Shown here piece by piece: positions 1 to 5,193 of a stretch of 6,564 nt of DNA. The stretch is from NCBI GenBank assembly GCA_900551555.1, contig URWC01000109.1:1-6564 (forward strand). Reading direction: 5' to 3'. Numbering within the stretch: the first letter of the stretch is position 1; the number at the start of each line of letters is the position of its first letter. The translations under genes were made by a program, and so were the position numbers. The notes beneath the pieces are model-generated. The model did not search any database. It saw only the letters and a program-made list of their open reading frames with translations, and was not told the origin of the DNA. This DNA comes from an uncultured Collinsella sp. Its GTDB lineage: Bacteria > Actinomycetota > Coriobacteriia > Coriobacteriales > Coriobacteriaceae.

Positions 1-210
1 CATGCCCCGCCTCTTACACCACATCTCTGCGCGCTACCCCTACAACCCCCTAAAGCAGCCAACCTGACTGGTTTAAGGCGTATTGGAGCCAATTTTAATG
101 AACATACTAAAGGCTATGTTCATTATCTTTTAGGATGTAAATGCTATTCACTTAGCAACAGTACTCATATTTGGCATTTTTTGTCCATTGCTATATAACT
201 AACACCCTAT
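1..210. other. AT-rich left-edge intergenic region
   Basis: This stretch is much richer in A and T than the coding DNA to its right, as expected of an intergenic or promoter region. It holds an inverted repeat at 97-124 (separate entry) and a smaller one at 142-157 (TGCTA/TAGCA). The first three bases read ATG on the minus strand, with AAGAGG just upstream (minus orientation) at a spacing of about six bases. A leftward gene could therefore start exactly at the window edge, but only its start codon would be inside. A plus-strand TTGGCA (171-176), 17 nt from TATAAC (194-199), resembles a promoter, but it points into the 3' end of the transporter gene. I see no RNA gene or supported coding region here. 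Confidence 0.5.
97..124. repeat. Perfect inverted repeat, candidate operator
   Basis: The arms AATGAACATA (97-106) and TATGTTCATT (115-124) are exact reverse complements separated by 8 bp, and the flanking pair 96/125 extends the match to 11 bp. On the minus strand the repeat begins right after GATAAT, a possible -10 element, which would place it over a leftward transcription start. That position and the two-fold symmetry fit a repressor operator for a gene starting at the window edge. The repeat could instead be a weak hairpin in RNA. No regulator family is recognised from the sequence. Confidence 0.4.
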
Positions 211-217
211 AGCAGAC

Positions 218-252
218 AAAAAACAGGCCGCAGCCCATCGCTGCGGCCTGTT
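218..252 (-). terminator. Intrinsic terminator after the Nramp-type transporter gene
   Basis: A perfect 12-bp stem pairs 222-233 with 241-252 around a 7-nt loop (234-240). The core is GGCCGCAG/CTGCGGCC. Read on the minus strand, the stem runs into a run of six T (218-223, two of them in the stem). It lies 18 bp past the stop codon of the transporter at 271. Strong stem, short loop and T-run together make this a convincing Rho-independent terminator for the two-gene metal-transport operon. Confidence 0.92.
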
Positions 253-270
253 CGGAAGCAAAAGTGGGCG

Positions 271-1533
271 TTAAGCGCTGTAGCCCATCGCCTGCAGAAC
301 AAACATGACGACCGTGAGCACCGTAATCACACCGATAGTCGCCCAAGTGAGCACATTCCACACGCGGCCGTTGCGGTTGGCACCCATAATGTGACGGTCG
401 GCTGCGATAACCACCTGGAACACCAGAACCACGGGCAACAGCACACCATTGATGACCTGTGAGGTCATCATAATCTGAAACAGATCGACGCCGGGCATAA
501 GCACCAGCACGGCAGAGATACCGATGATGGCCGTAATGATGCCGCGATAGACCGGGGCCTCGTCCCAGCTGCGGTCGGCACCGCGCTCCCAGCCAAATGC
601 CTCGCAGATAGCGCTCGACGTAACGCCCGGCAGCACGCAGGCAGCCAAGAAGCTCGCCGCGACCAGGCCCGAGGCAAACAGCACCGTGGACCACTGGCCC
701 GCAATAGGCTCCAGCGCGCGGGCAGCATCGGCGGCATCGCTAATCTGAATACCCGCCGGGAACAACACCGTACCGGTCGTGATGATAATAAAGCCGGCAA
801 TGACATCGGCGGCAAGCGAGCCGCTCACGGTATCGATGCGCTGCAGCACGATATCGTCCTCGCCCGCGTTCTTATCGACCACGTTGTTCTGCGCCAAGAA
901 AATCATCCACGGCGCGATGGTGGTACCGATCGTTGCGACCACGAGCGACACGTAGCTGGGATCATTTTGAATGTTAGGCACGACCAGGTCGACCGCGACC
1001 TCACCCCAGTTGGGGCCAGCCATAAACGCGGCGACAATATAGGTCACGAACACGCAGCTCACCAGCAGCAGAATCTTCTCGATGCGCTGGAAACTACCCG
1101 ACATGGTAAGCATCCACACCAGCAGCGCTACCAACGGCACCGAGATGCTCGCCGGCACGCCAAAGAGAGCAAGGCCGCTGGCGATGCCCGCGAACTCCGA
1201 AATGGTCACAGCCGTGTTGGCGATCAACAGCGCCGCCATAGCAAGTACACTCTTGCGCACGCCAAAGCGCTCGCGAATGAGCGATGCCAGGCCCTTGCCC
1301 GTGACGCAGCCGCAGCGCGCCGCGGTCTCCTGCGTCACGATGAGCAGCACAGTCATGACGGGAAGCATCCAGAGCATCTTGTAGCCATAGCTGGCGCCCG
1401 CACTGGAATACGTTGCAATGCCGCCGGCGTCATTGCCCGAAAGCGCCGCCAGCAGACCGGGACCCATAGCGCCAAAGATGGCCGCGATGGTCAACTTTTG
1501 CTTGGTGCCCGACTTTTGCTTGGTATTTTGCAC
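271..1533 (-). CDS. Nramp-related divalent metal (probably Mg2+) transporter
   Basis: This 420-residue integral membrane protein of the SLC11/Nramp family has about 11 hydrophobic segments and is a proton- or gradient-driven divalent cation importer by family. The usual helix-1 metal motif DPGN is replaced by D35-A-G-G38. In helix 6 the stretch TTIAPW (204-209) puts Ala207 where classical Nramps have the Mn2+/Fe2+-coordinating methionine, and Trp209 where they have histidine. These are features of Nramp-related Mg2+ transporters, such as the one characterised from Eggerthella lenta, also a coriobacterium. A helix-10 stretch QVINGVLLP (359-367) is family-like. I chose GTG at 1533 because AGGTGG sits 4 nt upstream and because the longer reading frame would run back into the preceding gene. 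The gap to that gene's stop is 8 nt, so the two are surely co-transcribed and probably translationally coupled. Family assignment is firm; Mg2+ specificity is inferred from residues and neighbour. Confidence 0.9.
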   Translation of the reverse strand: MQNTKQKSGTKQKLTIAAIFGAMGPGLLAALSGNDAGGIATYSSAGASYGYKMLWMLPVMTVLLIVTQETAARCGCVTGKGLASLIRERFGVRKSVLAMAALLIANTAVTISEFAGIASGLALFGVPASISVPLVALLVWMLTMSGSFQRIEKILLLVSCVFVTYIVAAFMAGPNWGEVAVDLVVPNIQNDPSYVSLVVATIGTTIAPWMIFLAQNNVVDKNAGEDDIVLQRIDTVSGSLAADVIAGFIIITTGTVLFPAGIQISDAADAARALEPIAGQWSTVLFASGLVAASFLAACVLPGVTSSAICEAFGWERGADRSWDEAPVYRGIITAIIGISAVLVLMPGVDLFQIMMTSQVINGVLLPVVLVFQVVIAADRHIMGANRNGRVWNVLTWATIGVITVLTVVMFVLQAMGYSA

Positions 1534-1541
1534 GCGACCAC

Positions 1542-3386
1542 CTAACCCATGACCGACATGGTGAGCAGCACCGCAGCGGCGCAGTACGCTATGCACGAGA
1601 TCATGACGGCAATAACGTTCATGGCGGTGCCCGACGTGTTGAGGTCATGCTCGTCACGCCAGAACAGCACCATCAGGTAAATCACGGCGCTCATGTTGCC
1701 GACCAGGCAAATGATGGCAGCGATATTAAAGCACCCGGTAAAGAGTTGCTCCTCAAACATGGGCGCATCGGGGAACGCGGCGGTGCGCACCAGCTGGGCG
1801 CACAGGTAGGTCACGAGTGACAGGATCAGGCCCATGCCCGTGCTCTGGAAGAAGAACCCCAGATACGGCTTGGGCTCGTCGTCGTGACCGTCATACTCCA
1901 GGAAGTAGTTCTTGACGAACGACACCATGCGCGAGGCCGCCAGCAGCACGAGCGGCATGGCGCACATGGGGAACACCACCAGATGTGCGGAGCCGAGCGC
2001 CGTCCCCAGCACGGTCGCCATGATGCACGACGCGATGCCCCATACAACAACCCAGTACTGGCGATGCACAAACCAGCTGAGCACGTTCGTCGAGTCGTCC
2101 GACGCGCTATCGCCCGAGCCGACACCGGCGATCTGCAGGTCCTCCTGATGCTCCTCGGCGATAACGTCCATGGCGTCGTCGAAGGTCACGATACCCAGGA
2201 TATGCCGGTTCTCGTCGCAGACAGGGATGGCAACCAGGTCGTACTTGGTCATCTCGTCCGTCACGTCTTCCTGGTCCTCGTCGGGCGACACGTAGACCAG
2301 ATCGCGATAGGCAAGCTGGCCCAGCGTGGCGTCGCGGTCGGCCACGATCAGCGTGCGCAGCGAAAGCACACCCGTCAGCATGCCGCTCGGGTCCTCGGTA
2401 TAGACGTAATAGACGCTCTCAAAGTCCTCGTCGAGCTTGCGAATCGCCTCGATGGCATCGCCGACCGTCGCCGTGGCGGGCAGGGAGACAAACTCCGAGG
2501 TCATGATGCGGCCGGCGGTGTTGTCCTCGTAGCCCAGCAGATTACGAATCGCCTTCTCCTCCTTGACGCCCATCAGGCGCAGGAGCTTCTCGGCCTTCTC
2601 ATAATCGAGCTCGTCGATCAGGTCGGCAGCGTCGTCCGGGTCCATCATGGCCAGCATCGACGATGCGTCCGTGTCGGACAGGCCCTCGAGCATCTCGGTC
2701 ATAAGCTCGTCGTCATCGAACTCCGAGATGGCCTCGGCGGCTTGGGCAGTATCGAGCTGCGCAAACACCTGCGCGCGTAGGCGCGGGTCGAGCTGCTCGA
2801 TAATGTCGGCGATGTCGGCAGGGTGCAGCTCGCCGAGCGTCTTGTGCGACACCGAGAGTTGAATGTTCTTGGTCGAGCGGTCGAGCAGGTCCATGTAGGA
2901 CCAAGCGATGATGTCCTCACTGAGCGGCTTGCCCAGGTGCTTCATAAAGCCTTCGACGATATGCTCGAGCGCGGGGCTGATGGCGCGTAGCAGACCGCGA
3001 GCACCGACCTCGGCGCCCAGCAGGCGCAGCTGGTTTTCGCCCGACATGGAAAACTTGATGTCGTTTACGCGCACGACCTTCATGCCCTGCGTGTCGACAA
3101 TCTGCTTGTTGAGCACGTCGCGGGCAAGCAGGAGTTCGGTCGGCTGCAGGTACGAAAAACGGATTTCGGTGGCCGACGTCTTAAGGTGTACGCCCGTCTC
3201 GTCGATACGGTCGACCCATTTGCGCCAGCTGATCATAAACGGCGTCTTGCCGGGTCCGCGGAACGCGAGCGACGTCACGTGCGGAAAAACTTCGCCGGTA
3301 GCAATACCAAAATCGTTGACCACGCCGAGCTTTTCGCCGTCGACGTCCAAGACCGGCAATTTGAGCATCTCACTCAGATAATTCAA
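1542..3386 (-). CDS. PRC-barrel / MgtE-N / CBS protein with degenerate MgtE membrane domain
   Basis: The 614-residue protein has two PRC-barrel-like segments (about 3-60 and 84-135). An MgtE N-terminal helical repeat domain follows (about 185-285, starting near ELHPADIADIIEQLDP), then a CBS pair (about 290-350 and 355-410). After an acidic linker come about five membrane helices (438-611). In true MgtE the N and CBS domains bind Mg2+ and gate a dimeric channel. Here the domain order and the loop before the last helix (DLNTSGTAMNVIAVMIS, 581-597) look MgtE-like, but the pore signature with GN(A/V)GxQ is absent and the selectivity aspartate of the last helix aligns with Val. I infer a Mg2+ sensor or regulator of the downstream Nramp-type carrier rather than a working channel. 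The start is taken as TTG at 3386, with GGGGAG 5 nt upstream, because it gives the usual PRC-barrel beginning. An alternative is ATG at 3368. Stronger start signals just upstream are out of frame (see leader entries). Confidence 0.85.
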   Translation of the reverse strand: MNYLSEMLKLPVLDVDGEKLGVVNDFGIATGEVFPHVTSLAFRGPGKTPFMISWRKWVDRIDETGVHLKTSATEIRFSYLQPTELLLARDVLNKQIVDTQGMKVVRVNDIKFSMSGENQLRLLGAEVGARGLLRAISPALEHIVEGFMKHLGKPLSEDIIAWSYMDLLDRSTKNIQLSVSHKTLGELHPADIADIIEQLDPRLRAQVFAQLDTAQAAEAISEFDDDELMTEMLEGLSDTDASSMLAMMDPDDAADLIDELDYEKAEKLLRLMGVKEEKAIRNLLGYEDNTAGRIMTSEFVSLPATATVGDAIEAIRKLDEDFESVYYVYTEDPSGMLTGVLSLRTLIVADRDATLGQLAYRDLVYVSPDEDQEDVTDEMTKYDLVAIPVCDENRHILGIVTFDDAMDVIAEEHQEDLQIAGVGSGDSASDDSTNVLSWFVHRQYWVVVWGIASCIMATVLGTALGSAHLVVFPMCAMPLVLLAASRMVSFVKNYFLEYDGHDDEPKPYLGFFFQSTGMGLILSLVTYLCAQLVRTAAFPDAPMFEEQLFTGCFNIAAIICLVGNMSAVIYLMVLFWRDEHDLNTSGTAMNVIAVMISCIAYCAAAVLLTMSVMG

Positions 3387-3402
3387 TGGTGCTCCCCATC
3401 AT
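3370..3402 (-). CDS. Possible 10-residue leader peptide overlapping the MgtE-like gene
   Basis: An ATG-ATG pair (3402 and 3399) follows the best Shine-Dalgarno sequence in the region, GGAGG at 3407-3411, by 4 or 7 nt. The frame encodes MMGSTIELSE and stops with TGA at 3370-3372, one base before an in-frame ATG (3368) of the large gene. The arrangement could couple translation of a short peptide to the main protein, as in leader-peptide-controlled Mg2+ transport genes of enterics, though the peptide itself resembles none I know. The alternative is that one extra base near 3386-3387 has knocked the natural ATG start out of frame: removing one T would give MMGSTMNYLSE in frame with the whole protein. 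Confidence 0.25.
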   Translation of the reverse strand: MMGSTIELSE

Positions 3403-3411
3403 TATTCCTCC
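3392..3411 (-). promoter_or_regulatory. Two competing ribosome binding sites before the MgtE-like gene
   Basis: GGGGAG (3392-3397) lies 5 nt before the TTG start at 3386. GGAGG (3407-3411) lies 4 nt before ATG 3402 and 7 nt before ATG 3399, both out of frame with the large protein. The stronger site thus serves the wrong frame, which is why the true start remains uncertain. The outermost two bases of GGAGG are also in the adjacent hairpin stem (3410-3438). Confidence 0.5.
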
Positions 3412-3587
3412 GGACGCGGCCGCGCGTGCGGCGTCCGGGGGCTTCTGGATATGTATACGCATGCGCGGGCGGCACGCCGCTCGACGCTTACACCCCGTGC
3501 ATGCGCAAAAAGCACCTGCATGGGGTCATCGACTGTATGGTCGAGGTTTGGATTTCACCTGTAACCTTTCTCTTGACCCTCATTAAC
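3403..3587 (-). promoter_or_regulatory. Structured 5' leader, riboswitch-like
   Basis: Read on the minus strand, the first part folds into a three-way junction. P1 pairs 3574-3579 with 3523-3528 (GGGTCA/TGACCC). P2 pairs 3563-3566 with 3545-3548 around a 14-nt loop. P3 pairs 3540-3544 with 3529-3533 around a 6-nt loop. P3 abuts both P1 and P2, and a 7-nt purine strand (3567-3573) joins P1 to P2. A second hairpin, 3512-3526 with 3492-3506 (two mismatches, loop TTTTT), uses the 3' strand of P1, so the two exclude each other. Its own 3' arm can instead pair with 3457-3469 (13 positions, one mismatch). A last hairpin (3410-3417/3431-3438) touches the Shine-Dalgarno sequence. This is aptamer-plus-platform architecture. 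I see no M-box, Mn2+ (yybP-ykoY) or NiCo consensus. All pairings are read by eye, without energies or covariation. Confidence 0.5.
3410..3438 (-). promoter_or_regulatory. Hairpin abutting the Shine-Dalgarno sequence
   Basis: A perfect 8-bp stem pairs CCGGACGC (3410-3417) with GCGTCCGG (3431-3438) around a 13-nt GC-rich loop. On the minus-strand RNA its 3' arm ends in the first two G of the GGAGG at 3407-3411, so folding would partly mask that ribosome binding site. The 5' arm has an alternative 5-nt partner at 3483-3487 (GCGTC on the minus strand), which could release the site. Translational control is inference. Confidence 0.5.
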
Positions 3588-3594
3588 CGCAGTA

Positions 3595-3603
3595 ACTATA
3601 GCA
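3595..3603 (-). promoter_or_regulatory. Extended -10 promoter for the metal-transport operon
   Basis: The minus strand reads TGC followed by TATAGT (hexamer at 3595-3600), an extended -10 element matching five of six consensus bases. No recognisable -35 is found at 17 nt, which extended -10 promoters tolerate. Transcription would begin near 3587-3589, just before the three-way junction, giving a leader of about 200 nt. A less likely alternative is TTGGTA (plus positions 3653-3658) with CATAAA 18 nt further on. Confidence 0.45.
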
Positions 3604-3677
3604 TCAGCATCGCCCTGCGGCATCGAATTTATGCGCTGCACATTGCAGGCATACCAAACGCTGACGCATCCGTGACA
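3604..3677. other. Remaining spacer between the two transcription units
   Basis: Between the promoter and the 3678-3717 palindrome I see only short symmetric elements. CTGCA/TGCAG at 3636-3648 forms a 5-bp hairpin with a 3-nt loop, and CTGCGG at 3615-3620 complements CCGCAG at 3587-3592. There is no T-run and no coding frame with a ribosome binding site. Confidence 0.4.
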
Positions 3678-3717
3678 TAGTCATTGGGGACGTTCTTAAA
3701 TGACTACCCAATGACTA
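3678..3717. repeat. 11-bp palindrome overlapping the stop codon of the deacetylase-like gene
   Basis: TAGTCATTGGG (3678-3688) is the exact reverse complement of CCCAATGACTA (3707-3717), with an 18-nt spacer that contains a second copy of TGACTA (3701-3706). The TAG stop codon of the upstream gene is the first three bases of the element on the minus strand. No T-run follows on the minus strand (TGTCACGG comes next), so it is not a typical intrinsic terminator. The perfect arms and the internal repeated hexamer suggest an extragenic palindrome of the REP or miniature-element kind. Copy number elsewhere in the genome is unknown. Confidence 0.6.
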
Positions 3718-5121
3718 CTCTGTGGTGTCGTCGTCCTCGGCAAGTTGGGGGAACACGGCGTCCTTGGGCATGGTGACCTTCGTCAGCGAGGTGAGCTTTT
3801 TGCTCAGCGACGTGTCCGTCTTGACCAGGTCGCTGAGCGTCACGATCTTGTAGCCGTCGGCAATGAGGCCGTCGATAATCTGCGGCAGCGCCTCGAGTGT
3901 CTGCTCGGCGCATTCGTCTCTATCGGTGAGCAGCACGATATTGCCCGGCGTCACCGAATCGAGCACCGTCGAGACCTGTTCGTCGGCACCGTTGAGCAGC
4001 CAGTCGCCCGAGTCGATATTCCACGAGACCACGGCGGAGACCAGGTCCATCGCATCAATCCAGTTTTGCTCGTCAAAGGCAGCGTAGGGAGCACGCAGCA
4101 GCATCGTCTTCACGCCGGTCGCCGACTTAATCGCATCGGTGCCTTTCGTGATCTGTTCACGTACTGCCTCACGGTCCTGACCCTTGAGCGAATCGTCGCT
4201 GTAGCTGTTGGATCCGATCTCGCACCCGACATCGACAATCGCCTTGGCCGTGGCAGGCGAGGCCTCGGCCGCATCGCCCGAAAGGAAGAACGTCGCGGTG
4301 ACGCCCTTTTCCTTGAGCACCTGCAAGATCTGCTTGGTAGCGCCGCTCGGACCCTCGTCAAACGTCAGCGCCACGTACTTTTTGTTGCCCTTGGGCGCCA
4401 CGCTGGCGCACGCAACAACGCAATCGGTGGCGGGCACAACCTCGCCGCGGTCTTGCGTCTTGCCCGACTGCTCACCAACCCACACCTCGGAGCGGCCCTG
4501 GACACCCCACGTCTGCACATACTCGATAGCGCCCGTACCCTCGACCTTGAGCTTGGGCTCGATAACCGTAGCCTGAACCTCGTGCTTCTCGTAGGTGTTA
4601 CGGCCATCCTTGACCGTCACCTTCTCGCCGCCCTCAAGTTCGCGGCTATCCCATTTGCCCTGCTTCACGCGCTTGCCGTCGACCTTCACCGACAGCTTTT
4701 CGCCCCCATGGCGCTTGAGCACGCTGTCATCGACGGCCAGCAGGTCGCCTGCGTCGTAGGTGTCAGTCAACTCCTGGTCGTCGATGAGATTCTGCAGCGT
4801 AGAGCCCACACGCACCGCGGTCTTCTGGCCGTTGAGCTCCACGTCCACACTGCGGTTGACGTAGCCCACGACGGCAGCGATAAACAGCACGAGCGCGCAA
4901 CCCACGGCGATGAGTGCGTAGGGCAGGCGAGACGAACGACGGGGCGTACGGCTGTTGCCGATGCGCGCACTGCGGTCGCTAAACCCGCGGCTATGGTTGA
5001 GGTACATCGCGCCGGGCTTACGGTGACGCTTGCGCTGACCGCTGGGCAGCTGCCCCAGGTCGCGGCGCGCCGTCGGACGCGCACCCGAACGCCCGTTTAA
5101 GTTGGATCCGTTTTGGCGCAT
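3715..5121 (-). CDS. Membrane-anchored polysaccharide-deacetylase-like protein, active-site histidines missing
   Basis: This 468-residue protein starts with a basic cytoplasmic stretch (1-66), then one membrane helix (about 67-87) that should anchor it facing outward. Residues about 92-175 contain segments resembling the small ubiquitin-like DUF348 repeats of cell-wall proteins (VELNGQKTAVRVGSTLQNLI, then KLSVKVDGKRV). A NodB-homology domain spans about 248-435. Of its motifs, TFDEGP (253-258) has Glu for the metal-binding second Asp. The motif usually HxxxH reads NSYSD (305-309), losing both metal histidines. RAPY (343-346) and WNIDSGDW (367-374) are kept. The final LxH is LLT (397-399). With the metal site and catalytic His altered, ordinary Zn2+-dependent N-deacetylation of peptidoglycan or other glycans is doubtful. 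A carbohydrate-binding or scaffolding role, or unusual chemistry, is possible. ATG 5121 is chosen for the GGAGG 4 nt upstream. No clear own promoter is seen, so read-through from the PRC gene may contribute. Confidence 0.85.
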   Translation of the reverse strand: MRQNGSNLNGRSGARPTARRDLGQLPSGQRKRHRKPGAMYLNHSRGFSDRSARIGNSRTPRRSSRLPYALIAVGCALVLFIAAVVGYVNRSVDVELNGQKTAVRVGSTLQNLIDDQELTDTYDAGDLLAVDDSVLKRHGGEKLSVKVDGKRVKQGKWDSRELEGGEKVTVKDGRNTYEKHEVQATVIEPKLKVEGTGAIEYVQTWGVQGRSEVWVGEQSGKTQDRGEVVPATDCVVACASVAPKGNKKYVALTFDEGPSGATKQILQVLKEKGVTATFFLSGDAAEASPATAKAIVDVGCEIGSNSYSDDSLKGQDREAVREQITKGTDAIKSATGVKTMLLRAPYAAFDEQNWIDAMDLVSAVVSWNIDSGDWLLNGADEQVSTVLDSVTPGNIVLLTDRDECAEQTLEALPQIIDGLIADGYKIVTLSDLVKTDTSLSKKLTSLTKVTMPKDAVFPQLAEDDDTTE

Positions 5122-5142
5122 GTGCCCTCCCCCATAAACACA

Positions 5143-5172
5143 GCAAGCCGGAGCAACAGGTCTCCGGCTTGC
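5143..5172 (-). terminator. Hairpin terminator after the PRC-barrel gene
   Basis: A perfect 11-bp stem pairs GCAAGCCGGAG (5143-5153) with CTCCGGCTTGC (5162-5172) around an 8-nt loop, 21 bp after the stop at 5194. On the minus strand it is followed only by TGTGTTTAT, a weak T-tract, so termination may be partial. Leakage would supply the downstream deacetylase-like gene, for which I find no good promoter. Confidence 0.7.
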
Positions 5173-5193
5173 CTCCCATCATTTGGTACGTCG

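Noticed and set aside
1..198. Plus-strand frame open from the left edge to TAA at 196-198
   Set aside because: It runs through AT-rich DNA with codon use unlike the neighbours. It contains the inverted repeat and gives no recognisable protein, so chance openness is more likely than a gene tail.
171..199. Plus-strand TTGGCA-17-TATAAC promoter-like sequence
   Set aside because: It points into the terminator and 3' end of a minus-strand gene with no plus-strand gene downstream. In AT-rich DNA such matches arise easily. An antisense RNA cannot be excluded.
1534..1596. Longer N-terminus for the Nramp-type transporter starting at ATG 1596
   Set aside because: The added 21 residues lie within the upstream gene, are not hydrophobic or family-like, and lack a good ribosome site. 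GTG 1533 with AGGTGG fits the family N-terminus.
1884..2780. 298-codon plus-strand open frame opposite the MgtE-like gene
   Set aside because: It is antisense to recognisable CBS and MgtE-N coding sequence. Its composition (many His, Arg, Gln) is typical of a shadow frame.
3492..3526. Intrinsic terminator inside the leader
   Set aside because: The stem is strong but no T-run follows on either strand; the T5 (or A5) lies in the loop. It is better read as part of a switching leader.
3387..3600. M-box magnesium riboswitch
   Set aside because: The gene context makes it the first candidate, and GTTAATGAGGGTC loosely recalls the M-box start, but the later conserved blocks are not found by eye. 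A covariance-model search is needed to settle it.
3745..5100. 451-codon plus-strand open frame opposite the deacetylase-like gene
   Set aside because: It mirrors the minus-strand gene in GC-rich DNA, gives a His/Arg/Leu-rich product with no domain, and has no convincing ribosome site. The minus frame has clear NodB motifs.
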